A stretch of 64,000 nt of DNA from Desulfovibrio sp. (GTDB taxonomy: Bacteria > Desulfobacterota > Desulfovibrionia > Desulfovibrionales > Desulfovibrionaceae): contig JAIKXS010000017.1 in NCBI GenBank assembly GCA_024683955.1, positions 62,001 through 126,000 on the forward strand, read 5' to 3'. The position numbers and the translations under genes are program-made. Shown one piece after another: positions 17,995 to 27,397 of the stretch. Within the stretch, counting starts at the first letter, position 1. Each line of letters starts with the position of its first letter. The notes beneath the pieces were generated by a model that saw only the letters and a list, made by a program, of their open reading frames with translations, did not search any database and had not been told where the DNA came from.

Positions 17995-18795
17995 ATGAAT
18001 AGTACTTTGAGTGTGGCCATTTTGAGTGGAAAAGGAGGCGTGGGAAAAACCAATATTTCCCTGAATCTGGCTTACGGGCTCTATCAGCAGGGATTCAAGC
18101 CCCTCCTTATGGACTGTGACATGGGCTTGGCCAATCTTGACGTACTGCTTGGCATCACACCAGAGGCCAATTTACAGGACACCCTCATGGGCAAGGCCAG
18201 CCTCACTGACGTACTCTATCATCTTGAACCCGGCGGCTTTGATGTGCTTCCGGCGGCTTCAGGCGTTCCAGAGCTCAACGACCTGAAACCGGAACTCAGA
18301 GATATTCTTATTGACAAACTTGAACCCCTCCTTGCCTCCTACGATTTCATATTTATGGACCTCGGAGCCGGGATCTCCGAAAACGTCCAGACCTTCGCTG
18401 CCATGAGCGCCGTACGCATCGTTATTATCACGCCCGAGCCGACCTCCCTGACGGACGGCTACGCGCTCATCAAGGTCCTCAACAACCGTTTCGGCATGCA
18501 GGACTTCATGATCGTCGTCAACGAAGCCTCCTCCCAGAAGGAAGCCCACAGCACCTATGATCGCATCCGTACGGCGTGCGTGCACTTTCTGCACATAGAA
18601 CCCGTCCTGCTGGGTTTTGTTCACAGAGACAGCAAACTGCCGGAGGCGGTCTGCCACCAGAAACCGCTTCTCCTTTATGCCCCGCAAAGTCAGGGATCAC
18701 GGGATCTCATGAACATCTCCCAGAAGATGCAAAAGGTTCGACTTTCCATGGCTGACTGGCTTGCAAGTCGCACTATCCTTCAACGCCATGCGTAA
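17995..18795 (+). CDS. flhG: MinD/ParA-like ATPase, FlhG (YlxH) type
   Basis: A 266-residue deviant Walker-A ATPase controlling flagellar number and placement, working with FlhF. The deviant Walker A motif is SGKGGVGKTNIS (residues 11-22). DCDMGLANLDVLLG and DLGAGISENV follow. It lacks the ParB-binding features of chromosomal ParA. ATG at 17995 is preferred, with GGGATA as a modest ribosome binding site. An in-frame GTG at 17974 would add seven residues but has no site. flhF is not in the window. FlhG is favoured over MinD because of motif detail (MGLANLD) and the conserved-looking neighbourhood. Confidence 0.85.
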   Translation: MNSTLSVAILSGKGGVGKTNISLNLAYGLYQQGFKPLLMDCDMGLANLDVLLGITPEANLQDTLMGKASLTDVLYHLEPGGFDVLPAASGVPELNDLKPELRDILIDKLEPLLASYDFIFMDLGAGISENVQTFAAMSAVRIVIITPEPTSLTDGYALIKVLNNRFGMQDFMIVVNEASSQKEAHSTYDRIRTACVHFLHIEPVLLGFVHRDSKLPEAVCHQKPLLLYAPQSQGSRDLMNISQKMQKVRLSMADWLASRTILQRHA

Positions 18796-19140
18796 CCGAA
18801 AATTCGCGAAATGACGCTGCACGGTTGCCACCAGGGCCCAAAAAAAGCTATGCTAGCAGCATCTCTTTAAGAACGCCCGTTGAGATACGGTTCCCTTCCG
18901 TCAACCGACACGGATTCTCAGATCTCAACCGGATTTCTGCCACGTTCACAATTTCTACAAGCGATACACGCTCTTACACCAAGGCTCGTGTCCACAACGA
19001 CAGTAATCGCACCCGGAAGCCTCCCACGAGGAGTTCATTTTTGGTTGCCACGCCAACGGAAAGACAGCGTACACCATTGGTGCAGGGATACCTGTTCACC
19101 AATGAGATTCCATTCTTTAAAAAATTCGGAGGTCGTTGGC
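18796..19140. other. Intergenic, with hairpin before the HU gene
   Basis: No gene visible. The only notable structure is the stem-loop at 19075-19104, about 24 nt before the HU ribosome binding site. Confidence 0.5.
19075..19104 (+). promoter_or_regulatory. Leader stem-loop of the HU gene
   Basis: CATTGGTG (19075-19082) pairs with CACCAATG (19097-19104). An inner CAGG/CCTG stem is separated by a two-base bulge. It ends 37 nt before the ATG. It may stabilise the mRNA or attenuate; no known element is matched. Confidence 0.45.
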
Positions 19141-19425
19141 ATGACAAAAAGTGAATTGATAAAGGAACTTTCCTCTAAAGCCAATATTCCCGTAGAAGAA
19201 GCAAATGATATAGTCCAGACGTTCATAACAACCATGAAAAACAATCTCATGGAGGGCAACAGAATAGAAATTCGTGGTTTTGGAAGTTTCATGGTCAAGG
19301 AATACAAGGGGTACACCGGACGAAATCCCAAAACAGGAGAAAGCGTCACAGTGCACGCAAAACGCTTGCCGGCCTTTCGTGCAGGCAAGGAACTCAAAGA
19401 ACGTATAAACACGCAAAACCAGTAA
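19141..19425 (+). CDS. HU/IHF family DNA-binding protein
   Basis: A 94-residue nucleoid protein of the HU/IHF superfamily. N-terminal dimerisation helices (SELIKELSSKANIPVEEAN) precede the core IEIRGFGSFMVKEY. The DNA-bending arm YTGRNPKTGE carries the conserved RNPxTGE motif and the intercalating proline. ATG at 19141 follows GGAGGTCGTTGGC. A longer upstream frame exists but has no such site. HU versus IHF subunit cannot be settled from sequence; the arm motif is common to both. The gene is monocistronic, with a leader stem-loop upstream. Confidence 0.94.
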   Translation: MTKSELIKELSSKANIPVEEANDIVQTFITTMKNNLMEGNRIEIRGFGSFMVKEYKGYTGRNPKTGESVTVHAKRLPAFRAGKELKERINTQNQ

Positions 19426-19609
19426 CAGACGGGAATTCCTGCCTGGGAAATTTCGTTTTACGGACAACATGACATTGTTGTACAATACATAGAATCTATT
19501 CTGACTGTATCTCTTGAGTGCCTGATCATCAAAGGTTCTCCTCCCAATAAACACCATCATACGCTCTGAAAGCGAAGAGTTTTTTGAGGAAAACCGAGCA
19601 GGAGAGCCA

Positions 19610-19626
19610 CCCGCGTTACACGCGGG
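19610..19626 (+). promoter_or_regulatory. Hairpin just upstream of dapA
   Basis: CCCGCG (19610-19615) pairs with CGCGGG (19621-19626) across TTACA. It lies 38 nt before the dapA start and may belong to its leader. Confidence 0.35.
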
Positions 19627-19663
19627 CCCGTCAGTTGATAGTTAACAGCAGGAGGATGCGGGT

Positions 19664-20551
19664 ATGGGCAAACTTTTTCATGGTGCAATCACAGCGCTTG
19701 TCACTCCCTTTAAAAACAACGTCATTGACGAGGAAGCGTATCGGCGCCTCATAGACACGCAGATCGCGGAAGGGATTCACGGCCTTGTTCCCTGCGGTTC
19801 AACGGGCGAGTCTGCCACGCTGTCGCACAAAGAACACGAAGCCGTGATTGAGATCTGTATCGATCAGGTGCACGGCAGGGTCCCGGTTCTCGCCGGTTCC
19901 GGCTCAAACAATACCACAGAAGCCATCGCACTGACAAAATTCGCGCAGAAAGCAGGCGCCGACGGGGCCCTTCTTATCACCCCCTATTACAACAAACCGA
20001 CACAAGAAGGTCTCTACCAGCACTATGCTGCCGTGGCCCGGGAAGTGGATATTCCGATGATTCTCTACAATGTGCCGGGAAGAACCGGCTGCAATATGCT
20101 GCCTCCAGTCCTCGGCCGTCTCGCCCGTGATTTCTCCAATATTATCGGCGTCAAGGAGGCAACGGGCAACCTAGCTCAGGGAAGCGAGGTGATTGAGGCC
20201 TGCCCCGAAGACTTTCTTGTCCTCTCGGGAGACGATTTCACAGCCTTCCCCCTCATGGCCATTGGAGGAGCCGGAGTCATCTCGGTTTCGTCAAACATAG
20301 TCCCGAGGAAGATGTCTGCCATGTGTGACGCGTATGAACGCGGTGATCTTGACATGGCCCGAAGCATCCACCATGAACTTTTTGCTCTCCATAAGGCCAT
20401 GTTCATTGAGACGAATCCCGCGCCCGTCAAAAAAAGCCTCGAACTCATGGGGCAGATGAGCGGTGATGTGCGCCTGCCCCTGTGTTCCATGACAGATGCC
20501 CACGTCGAAGAGTTACGAAAAGTACTGGCGTCCTACGGACTTCTCAACTAG
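19664..20551 (+). CDS. dapA: 4-hydroxy-tetrahydrodipicolinate synthase
   Basis: Condenses pyruvate with aspartate semialdehyde, the first committed step of lysine and meso-diaminopimelate synthesis. A 295-residue TIM barrel with the normal family length. The active-site tyrosine is in ILYNVPGRT near residue 133 and the Schiff-base lysine in IIGVKEATGN near 161. PCGSTGESATL carries the threonine pair and YYNKPTQEGLYQHY the second tyrosine loop. A strong AGGAGG precedes the ATG. An intrinsic terminator at 20594-20620 indicates a single-gene transcript. Confidence 0.97.
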   Translation: MGKLFHGAITALVTPFKNNVIDEEAYRRLIDTQIAEGIHGLVPCGSTGESATLSHKEHEAVIEICIDQVHGRVPVLAGSGSNNTTEAIALTKFAQKAGADGALLITPYYNKPTQEGLYQHYAAVAREVDIPMILYNVPGRTGCNMLPPVLGRLARDFSNIIGVKEATGNLAQGSEVIEACPEDFLVLSGDDFTAFPLMAIGGAGVISVSSNIVPRKMSAMCDAYERGDLDMARSIHHELFALHKAMFIETNPAPVKKSLELMGQMSGDVRLPLCSMTDAHVEELRKVLASYGLLN

Positions 20552-20593
20552 CTGAATGACTGCCGGTCAAAAACAGATATCGCACGAGAATAC

Positions 20594-20620
20594 GGCCGTG
20601 GCCATGTCACGGCCTTTCTT
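20594..20620 (+). terminator. Intrinsic terminator of dapA
   Basis: GGCCGTG (20594-20600) pairs perfectly with CACGGCC (20608-20614) across a 7-nt loop, followed by TTTCTT. It lies 43 bp after the dapA stop. Confidence 0.8.
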
Positions 20621-20882
20621 CATGTCGGGGACGGAGACTGCTGTGCTCGGAAGCCGGGGGCTGCCGGGCCGTGGTACCAGCTGGGAACAAGACGCATGGC
20701 ATGAAAAAAACGTCAGTATGATTTTTATCTGCACGTTCCCAATCTTTAGGTGTCTATATTAAAAAATTCATACACTCTTTATATGAAAAATAAACACCGT
20801 ATAGTATCAACTATACTGTAAGAGTATCAAAATTCATCTTGATACAAATCCTTTCTATCACATTTTACAAAGCAGTACTGCA
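20621..20882. other. AT-rich region upstream of tatD
   Basis: No gene. The stretch from 20740 is markedly AT-rich and contains the inverted repeat at 20799-20816, likely part of the tatD promoter region. Confidence 0.5.
20799..20816. promoter_or_regulatory. Operator-like inverted repeat upstream of tatD
   Basis: GTATAGT (20799-20805), ATCA, ACTATAC (20810-20816): a perfect 7-bp dyad with 4-nt spacing. It sits in an AT-rich promoter-like region 67 nt before the likely start. This geometry suits a small homodimeric repressor. Confidence 0.45.
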
Positions 20883-21710
20883 GTGGGACACAAGAAAACC
20901 GTACGTATAGATCCATTGACCATGGCTCTCCCCATGGGGGGAGTTGACAGCCACGCCCACCTTGACGATGAAGCATTCGACGCGGATCGGGAAGAGGTGC
21001 TGAAACGGGCACGCCAGGTCGGGATAGGGACGTTGTTCAACATTTTCCTTGACCCGCTCTCCTTCCCTCAAAAAAAGGAACTCTTTGCAGGAGCCCCTGA
21101 CGTTTTCTTTGTCCTCGGAATTCATCCCTGCGACGGCCTGCGCTTTGGCGAAGAGGCTCTTGCAGCCATAGAGGCAGCCTTTACGGAAGAACCAAGGCTC
21201 CGTGCTCTTGGAGAGATCGGTCTGGACTACCACTGGCCGGACTGTCCCCGAGAACAGCAGATTGAACTTTTTCTCAGCCAGCTTTCCCTTGCAAAGCACC
21301 TTGGAAAACCGGTTGTCATCCATTGCCGTGAGGCGGATGAGGAATGCCTTGCGATTCTCGAAAGTAACGGATTCAAGGGCTATCCGCTTCTCTGGCACTG
21401 CTTCGGGGGCGACACCCGCCTCGCAAAGCGTCTTCTTCATAACGGCTGGCACATTTCCATCCCCGGCCCAGTCTCCTACCCTGCGAACAAACAGATCCGG
21501 GAAGCACTGTCCGTAATTCCGAACGAACGACTGCTCCTTGAAACAGACTGCCCCTACCTCGCCCCCGTTCCGTGGCGAGGAACACGCAATGAACCAGCCT
21601 ACACGGTCTTCACGGTCCGACATATTGCCGAGGCAAAAAACTGCTCACCTGAGGAGCTTTGGCTGACCCTTGGCAACAACGCCCGCCGCTTTTTCGGCCT
21701 GCGCGCATGA
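20883..21710 (+). CDS. tatD: TatD family metal-dependent hydrolase (DNase)
   Basis: A 275-residue TIM-barrel hydrolase of the TatD family, with DNase or 3'-5' exonuclease activity in characterised members. Metal ligands are visible: DSHAHLDD near residue 22, GEIGLDYH, VIHCREAD, WHCFGG and ETDCPYLAP. The GTG at 20883 lacks a clear ribosome binding site; ATG codons at 20922 and 20934 are alternatives that still keep the first motif. Its last 66 bp overlap the 3' end of the convergent mnmA. No operon partner. Confidence 0.93.
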   Translation: MGHKKTVRIDPLTMALPMGGVDSHAHLDDEAFDADREEVLKRARQVGIGTLFNIFLDPLSFPQKKELFAGAPDVFFVLGIHPCDGLRFGEEALAAIEAAFTEEPRLRALGEIGLDYHWPDCPREQQIELFLSQLSLAKHLGKPVVIHCREADEECLAILESNGFKGYPLLWHCFGGDTRLAKRLLHNGWHISIPGPVSYPANKQIREALSVIPNERLLLETDCPYLAPVPWRGTRNEPAYTVFTVRHIAEAKNCSPEELWLTLGNNARRFFGLRA

Positions 21711-22784
21711 CTGCCTCCAGGGAAAGGACATATCCGAAAGAATCCCCCCCGCCAGGATATGCCCCGCACCGTCGCTCACGCTGACGATCTGCCCCCTGGC
21801 AGAAGGAAACACACGCTCGTAGAAACGTACCGAAAGCCTGTCCCCGTCAAGGCTCACCATGGCCCTGTACGGTTTCTGCCTGTAACGAACTTTTACAAAG
21901 ACATCTTCCGGCCAAAGACTGGGAGGCAGAAAAAGACTTTTTATCTGTGACCGAAGTGAGTCCATGCCGAGAAACGCACGCGGACCGACATAGAGGTCCG
22001 CACGGCCCCCGATCCCCTTCCCGAGCACATAGAGTCCCTCCCGAAACGGAATGCCAAGGCCCTTTCTCTGCCCTTCTGTATACTGCCAAAGGCCACTGTG
22101 ACGAGCAATTTCCCGGAGCGGGTCCTCCGTCACAAGATGTATTCCCCCCCCCTCAGGCAGTCCAAGCCTCATTGAGGCCCACGTCTCCTCAAAAATCTTT
22201 CTCCGTTCCGTCTGGTCAGAAGGAAGAAAGCAGACATCCTGACTTTCCTTCTTTTCGGGCACGGCAACCCCCTCCCCCTGAAGAAAGGAACGTGCCTCAG
22301 CCTTGGTCACGGACGCCAGGGGAAAGGAGAGCAATGAAAGGACCTCCGGTTCAACCAGGCTCAGGAAATACCGCTGATCCTTCCCCTCATCCCTTGCCCC
22401 GGAAAACAGGGGTACCCCATGGAACTCACTGAGGGAGACATAGTGGCCAGTCGCAAGTTTTTCACAGCCGAGCTCCCTGGCAACGGCAAGGAGGCGTCCG
22501 AATTTGATGAAACGATTGCAAAGCGCACACGGATTTGGCGTTTCCCCCCTGTGCCAGGCCAGCATAGACGGTTCTATAACAAGCCGCCTGAAATCGGAAC
22601 GAAGATCGGCAAGGACAAAGGGAATGCCACGTGTCTCGGCAAGGGCTGCCAGAGCGTTTTCCCGCCCTTCGCCGTGATCAAGCAGACGAGCGTGAAGGGC
22701 AAGAACCGAATGCCCCTGCCGCTGCAAAGTAAGAAGAGCACACAAGCTGTCGACACCGCCGCTTACGGCAACCGCAATCTTCAT
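21645..22784 (-). CDS. mnmA: tRNA-specific 2-thiouridylase MnmA
   Basis: Adds the 2-thio group to wobble uridine 34 of Lys, Glu and Gln tRNAs; it complements MnmG at 9.9-11.9 kb. A 379-residue protein with PP-loop ATPase motif AVSGGVDS near residue 6. The first catalytic cysteine is in NPCALCNRFIKF and the second in SQDVCFLPS. The ATG at 22784 follows GGAAGGA with nine bases between. An in-frame TTG at 22793 has no room for a site. The C-terminus overlaps tatD tail-to-tail by 66 bp. Confidence 0.95.
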   Translation of the reverse strand: MKIAVAVSGGVDSLCALLTLQRQGHSVLALHARLLDHGEGRENALAALAETRGIPFVLADLRSDFRRLVIEPSMLAWHRGETPNPCALCNRFIKFGRLLAVARELGCEKLATGHYVSLSEFHGVPLFSGARDEGKDQRYFLSLVEPEVLSLLSFPLASVTKAEARSFLQGEGVAVPEKKESQDVCFLPSDQTERRKIFEETWASMRLGLPEGGGIHLVTEDPLREIARHSGLWQYTEGQRKGLGIPFREGLYVLGKGIGGRADLYVGPRAFLGMDSLRSQIKSLFLPPSLWPEDVFVKVRYRQKPYRAMVSLDGDRLSVRFYERVFPSARGQIVSVSDGAGHILAGGILSDMSFPWRQSCAQAEKAAGVVAKGQPKLLR

Positions 22785-22990
22785 TCTGCACAATCCTTCC
22801 GAACTTCAAAGGAGGTTCATATAGACGTCTTCCGGGGCACACTCCGGCAATGCCGTCGGGCGGGATAGACAATACACGTCAAGAAAGGTAATCTGGACTT
22901 TTGTGAAAAAGAGACTGTTTCTCCTCGGTAAGAAATGAGGAACGGTCATTATAACGCTTCGTATACAAACCGAATATATAGAGGCTACCC

Positions 22991-23944
22991 ATGCACCAAC
23001 GCAAACGGGTTCTCGTCACAGGTGGATCTGGTTTTCTCGGCTCACATCTTTGCCGCCGCCTTCTAGCAGAAAACAACGACGTCATATGTGTGGACAATTT
23101 TTTTTCAAGCGCACGGGAAAATGTTCTTGACCTGACAGTCAATCCGCACTTTGAACTTATCCGGCATGATATCACCCAACCACTCTACGTTGAAGCCGAT
23201 GCCATCTACAATCTGGCATGCCCGGCATCCCCAATCCACTATCAGTACGACCCAGTGCAAACCATTAAAACGTGCGTCATCGGAAGCACGAACATGCTTG
23301 GGCTGGCCAAGCGGCTGAAATGTAAGATATTTCAGGCTTCGACAAGTGAGGTGTACGGAGATCCCGAACAGAATCCCCAGCAGGAAAGCTACTGGGGACA
23401 TGTCAACCCAAACGGCATACGATCCTGTTATGACGAGGGCAAGCGCTGTGCAGAATCACTGTTCTTTTCCTATCGGCGTGAGAACAGGGTGTCCATCAAA
23501 ATCGGAAGGATCTTCAACACCTATGGTCCCAATATGCACCCGAAAGACGGCCGTGTTGTGTCAAACTTCATCATGCAGGCCCTGCAAAACGAGCCAATCA
23601 CCATTTACGGAGACGGGTCCCAGACACGCTCGTTTTGCTACGTGGACGATCTTATAGACTGCATGGTCCGCTTCATGGACACCGACGACAACGTGACAGG
23701 TCCCATCAACATGGGGAATCCCTCCGAATTCACCATTCTTGAACTCGCCAAAAAGGTGCTTGCCCTGACCAACAGCACCTCAACAATCAATTTTCTTCCT
23801 CTCCCAGGGGACGATCCAAAGCAGCGCAGGCCCGATATCACGCTTGCCAAACAACTCCTTCAGTGGACACCCAAAGTCAGTCTTGACGAGGGACTTGTCA
23901 AAACCATCGAATATTTTTCGCGACTCATAAATTCGACAGTCTAG
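22991..23944 (+). CDS. UDP-glucuronate decarboxylase / UDP-xylose synthase (SDR family)
   Basis: A 317-residue extended short-chain dehydrogenase converting UDP-glucuronate to UDP-xylose, or to a 4-keto intermediate, for surface polysaccharide. The NAD-binding motif [12 protein letters not shown] is at residues 9-20, catalytic Thr/Ser in STSEVYGDP and the YxxxK motif in [10 protein letters not shown]. The UXS signatures [15 protein letters not shown] and [21 protein letters not shown] make this subfamily clear. No glycosyltransferases are nearby, so the final polysaccharide is unknown. It diverges from mnmA with about 200 bp between starts. Confidence 0.92.
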   Translation: MHQRKRVLVTGGSGFLGSHLCRRLLAENNDVICVDNFFSSARENVLDLTVNPHFELIRHDITQPLYVEADAIYNLACPASPIHYQYDPVQTIKTCVIGSTNMLGLAKRLKCKIFQASTSEVYGDPEQNPQQESYWGHVNPNGIRSCYDEGKRCAESLFFSYRRENRVSIKIGRIFNTYGPNMHPKDGRVVSNFIMQALQNEPITIYGDGSQTRSFCYVDDLIDCMVRFMDTDDNVTGPINMGNPSEFTILELAKKVLALTNSTSTINFLPLPGDDPKQRRPDITLAKQLLQWTPKVSLDEGLVKTIEYFSRLINSTV

Positions 23945-24058
23945 GCCCATGACCCTTTAAAACGGCTCTGGGATCCGGGGGCTCAACCCGCTTTACAGGC
24001 CTATAAATCTGACCACCTACTCGCGTTCAGAGCGAACGCTCAGGACCGTTCTTACCTG

Positions 24059-26287
24059 ATGGCACTGAATTCAAAATTTCTGCAAAAAAAAGGGTTTTCC
24101 CTTCTCATAACCGCATTATTTGACGTTTTGCTTATCGCCTGCGTTGTTCTTCTTATGCAGCATACGCAAAAGCTTCTCAATTCCGATGCCAGTCTCAGTC
24201 TGACGGAAATTACCAAGCAAAACCGTGAAGTCATTGTCAACCACATAAACCTTGAACTCTCTAAGCAACAGCTTAGCGCCCGTGCGCTGGCCAACCATCT
24301 GACCGACAACCGATCTGATGCCTTTGAAATGAATATTGCGCTTATGGCCCTTCTCGGGACAATGCGCAACGATATCTTCGTGGCGTCTCTCGACGGCACG
24401 GCCTATGTCGGCAATAACGAGCATTCCTTTGACATATCAGGCAGGCGCTATTTCCGTCTGGCGAAACTGGGCAAGTCCAATATTTCGGACAAACTTATTG
24501 ATCAAACGAGCGGCGAAGAGGTCTTTGTCATCAGCGTTCCCATATATTTTCAGGGAAAAATTGCCGGTACGCTGCAGAAGACCTACCGTCCGGAACAGCT
24601 CTACGCCATTGTCGTTCCTCCCCTCTTTGCAACGAAAGGACGCTCCTACATCGTAACCCACTCCGGAAAAATCGTCCTTGCATCACTCGAACAAAAGAAC
24701 GTAACCGGCACCAATCTCTTTGACACACTGACCGTTCTCGACGACGAGACCTCTTCGCTTGCCCAAATCCGCCAGGATTTGCACGAAGGCAAATCAGGAC
24801 TCTTCCGCTCCGTCGACAGCAGCGGGCGGACCTATTTTTCGGCCTACGAACAAATTAAAAATGCCCATGACTGGTACCTTGTCACAAGCATTGCCTCAGA
24901 CGCCATAGCTCCCCACTCAGGCGAAATCATCCTGCTCTTCTATATTATCCTCTTTGCCCTTTGCCTCATCTTCGGCGTAACCATCTACTATGCGGTGAAT
25001 ATCAAGCAACGTGAACAGGAGGAACTCGAACGGCAGGTCTTTCACGATCCGGTGACCGGAGGGCTGACGTTTAACAAGATGATCGCCGATCTCCCAAAAA
25101 TCGTCGGTGCAAATCCGGACGGGCCCTGGTATCTTCTCGCCTTTGACATCGACCGTTTCCGCTATATCAACAGCTCCTACGGCTTTGAATACGGCAATAT
25201 CATCCTCAGGGAAGTCAGTCAGGCCATATTGACCAGACTTGGACCAAAGGATGTCCTTACGCGCCTTTGGGGCGATTACTTTGCCATACTGCTCTGCAAG
25301 AAAAATCCCGAAAAGGATTCCTCTCTCATGGCACCGGTCAAATCTTCCCACGACGTGACACTGACGCTCACGGGAGGACTCTATAAAATACAAAGTCCCG
25401 AAGAAAACGTGCGTGATGCCTATGACAAGGCAAGCCTTGCAGGGAATCAGATTAAAAAGGATATCCACGCAACGCTTAAGCTCTACGACGAGGAACTCAA
25501 CCAGTCGCTGATCAAGAACGAGAGCATGAAGCTGCGCATTCAGAAGGCCATCGAAAACAGGGAACTGCTGCCCTTCTTCCAGCCGAAGGTCGACATCAAC
25601 AGCGGAAAACTCGTGGGGGCGGAGGCGCTTGCACGCTGGCGCACCCCAGAGGGGGAACTGATCTCGCCGGCCGACTTTATACCTATCTGTGAGTCCTCAG
25701 GCCTTGTCGTGGAAGTGGACATGCTGATCTACGAAAAGGTGCTCTACTTCATCAAGGAATATGGTGGCAGCAACGCAAACCCCGTGCCCATCTCCATCAA
25801 TTTCTCGCGACGCCATCTGGAAAATCCGCATTTTGTAAAGAATCTGCTGCTCAAACTTGACGAGTTCCATATTTCAGCAAACCTCGTGGAATTGGAACTC
25901 ACGGAAAGTCTCTTCTATGACAATCAGAAAGACATCATCACACTGGTCAATAATCTCTCAAACGTAGGGCTCAAGGTTTCCATGGACGACTTCGGAACGG
26001 GCTATTCTTCCCTCAGCATGCTGAAGGACGTCCATGTGGATGTGCTCAAAATCGACCAGTCATTTCTCCAGCAGTCTGATCAACTGAACAAACGTGACAT
26101 CATCTTCACCTCCATCGTTGAAATGGCGAAGAAACTCAATATAGACATTGTCGTGGAAGGTGTTGAGACAGAGGAGAACGTTGCCCTCATGCGCAACTGT
26201 CACTGTGATGTGGCGCAGGGTTTTTACTTTTCACGTCCCCTCGCTCCGGAAATTTTCAGAAAGATCTACGCCCGGGGCTATGTGTAA
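24059..26287 (+). CDS. Cache-GGDEF-EAL protein, predicted c-di-GMP phosphodiesterase
   Basis: A 742-residue inner-membrane signalling protein. Transmembrane helix 1 is near residues 13-32. A double-Cache-like periplasmic sensor of about 240 residues follows (LDGTAYVGNNEHSFDISGRRYF is typical). Transmembrane helix 2 is near 290-312. The GGDEF domain is degenerate, with LWGDYF in place of GGDEF and GPKD where the RxxD inhibitory site should be. The EAL domain keeps GAEALARW, INFS, ELELTES, MDDFGTGYSSL, LKIDQSF and VVEGVETEE, so all expected catalytic residues appear present. The likely activity is c-di-GMP hydrolysis controlled by an external ligand, with the GGDEF part as a regulatory module. 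Confidence 0.92.
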   Translation: MALNSKFLQKKGFSLLITALFDVLLIACVVLLMQHTQKLLNSDASLSLTEITKQNREVIVNHINLELSKQQLSARALANHLTDNRSDAFEMNIALMALLGTMRNDIFVASLDGTAYVGNNEHSFDISGRRYFRLAKLGKSNISDKLIDQTSGEEVFVISVPIYFQGKIAGTLQKTYRPEQLYAIVVPPLFATKGRSYIVTHSGKIVLASLEQKNVTGTNLFDTLTVLDDETSSLAQIRQDLHEGKSGLFRSVDSSGRTYFSAYEQIKNAHDWYLVTSIASDAIAPHSGEIILLFYIILFALCLIFGVTIYYAVNIKQREQEELERQVFHDPVTGGLTFNKMIADLPKIVGANPDGPWYLLAFDIDRFRYINSSYGFEYGNIILREVSQAILTRLGPKDVLTRLWGDYFAILLCKKNPEKDSSLMAPVKSSHDVTLTLTGGLYKIQSPEENVRDAYDKASLAGNQIKKDIHATLKLYDEELNQSLIKNESMKLRIQKAIENRELLPFFQPKVDINSGKLVGAEALARWRTPEGELISPADFIPICESSGLVVEVDMLIYEKVLYFIKEYGGSNANPVPISINFSRRHLENPHFVKNLLLKLDEFHISANLVELELTESLFYDNQKDIITLVNNLSNVGLKVSMDDFGTGYSSLSMLKDVHVDVLKIDQSFLQQSDQLNKRDIIFTSIVEMAKKLNIDIVVEGVETEENVALMRNCHCDVAQGFYFSRPLAPEIFRKIYARGYV

Positions 26288-26367
26288 CCGGACTTCCAGG
26301 CGGGTGTCCGGCAACAGGCTGATTTGTGTACAAGGTTCCCTTACGGCATATCTCTGTCACGCTGCCC

Positions 26368-27228
26368 CTACACGGGCAAGCCCTTGCCACGTCTTCTTGA
26401 TTCAAGGGCCTCGAGGATATCAAATCCGAGACAAAGATTCCCTCGCCCGCTTCCGAGTTTTATGCCAGGCTTGTTCTGACCGTGGAAATCACTGCCGCCG
26501 CTGAGGCCAAGTCCGAGTTTTTTTGCCCAGGAAACAAGCTCGTCCGTCTCGCGCTCGCTTTGCTCCGAATGCCACGCTTCAATGGCATCAAGACCACATG
26601 GGATAAGCTTCTTTATGCTCGCAAAAAGCCAGTCCGGCGGATACCGATACAGAAAAGGGTGTGCCAGAGAGACAGTCGCCCCACACGAAAAAAGAAAACG
26701 CACGGCTTCCTCGGGGCTTATGGAGTCCCTCGGCACAAAGGCCGGCTTTCCCTGTCCGATATAGCGCTCAAACGCCTGCCGGACACTTGTAACATAGCCC
26801 TTGCGAAAAAGGACCCGTGCAATATGGGGCCGTCCGACCGTCCCGCATCCGGCACAGGCCCGTACCTCATTGAGACTAAGAGGCAAACCGAGGCTGCAGA
26901 GTCTTTCTATCATGCGTTCATTCCGTCGCATCCTTCTTTGCTGCAGGTCCTTGAGTACCTGCCTCATTTCAGCCCCCTCTTCGGGCATCCAGAGACCGAG
27001 AATATGCAGTTCCCCCATTTCGGACGTAGCAGAAAGCTCGCAGCCTCTGATCACGCGAAGACCATATTCCCTGCCGGCCCGCACTGCGTACTCCGCACCC
27101 TGACAGGTATCATGATCCGTCAGTGCAATGGCAGAAAGACCTTTTTCGCAGGCGTGCCGAACAAGCGCCTCAGGATCCAGCGTCCCGTCGGAAAACGTAC
27201 TGTGCGTATGCAGGTCAATACGACGCAC
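26368..27228 (-). CDS. PHP-domain phosphoesterase (YciV/RNase AM-like)
   Basis: A 286-residue PHP-family hydrolase, probably a 3',5'-nucleoside bisphosphate phosphatase or 5'-3' exoribonuclease of the YciV type. Metal-binding motifs are IDLHTHSTFSDG at the N-terminus, ALTDHDT, the glutamate of RGCELSA, VGRPHIARVL, SLAHPF and GGSDFHG. GTG at 27228 is chosen because AAGGAG lies six bases upstream; the ATG at 27234 abuts that site directly. It faces the trm112-like gene divergently across about 170 bp. Confidence 0.88.
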   Translation of the reverse strand: MRRIDLHTHSTFSDGTLDPEALVRHACEKGLSAIALTDHDTCQGAEYAVRAGREYGLRVIRGCELSATSEMGELHILGLWMPEEGAEMRQVLKDLQQRRMRRNERMIERLCSLGLPLSLNEVRACAGCGTVGRPHIARVLFRKGYVTSVRQAFERYIGQGKPAFVPRDSISPEEAVRFLFSCGATVSLAHPFLYRYPPDWLFASIKKLIPCGLDAIEAWHSEQSERETDELVSWAKKLGLGLSGGSDFHGQNKPGIKLGSGRGNLCLGFDILEALESRRRGKGLPV

Positions 27229-27397
27229 AAGCATCTCCTTCCTCGTTGGCCAGATCATGGCCATGGTACCGCGGAAAATTTCGACAGGAGGGCAAAAGAC
27301 TCAGCATCCAACCGGTCGCGGGAGAAACTGAGCCATACGCCGTCATTGGGACGATGTTCCGCACGACAACGTCCAACGCGTCAAAAAAGGACTGATC

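Noticed and set aside
26288..26311. CCGGAC/GTCCGG hairpin after the Cache-GGDEF-EAL gene as a terminator
   Set aside because: A 6-bp stem with a 12-nt loop and no U-tract on either strand.
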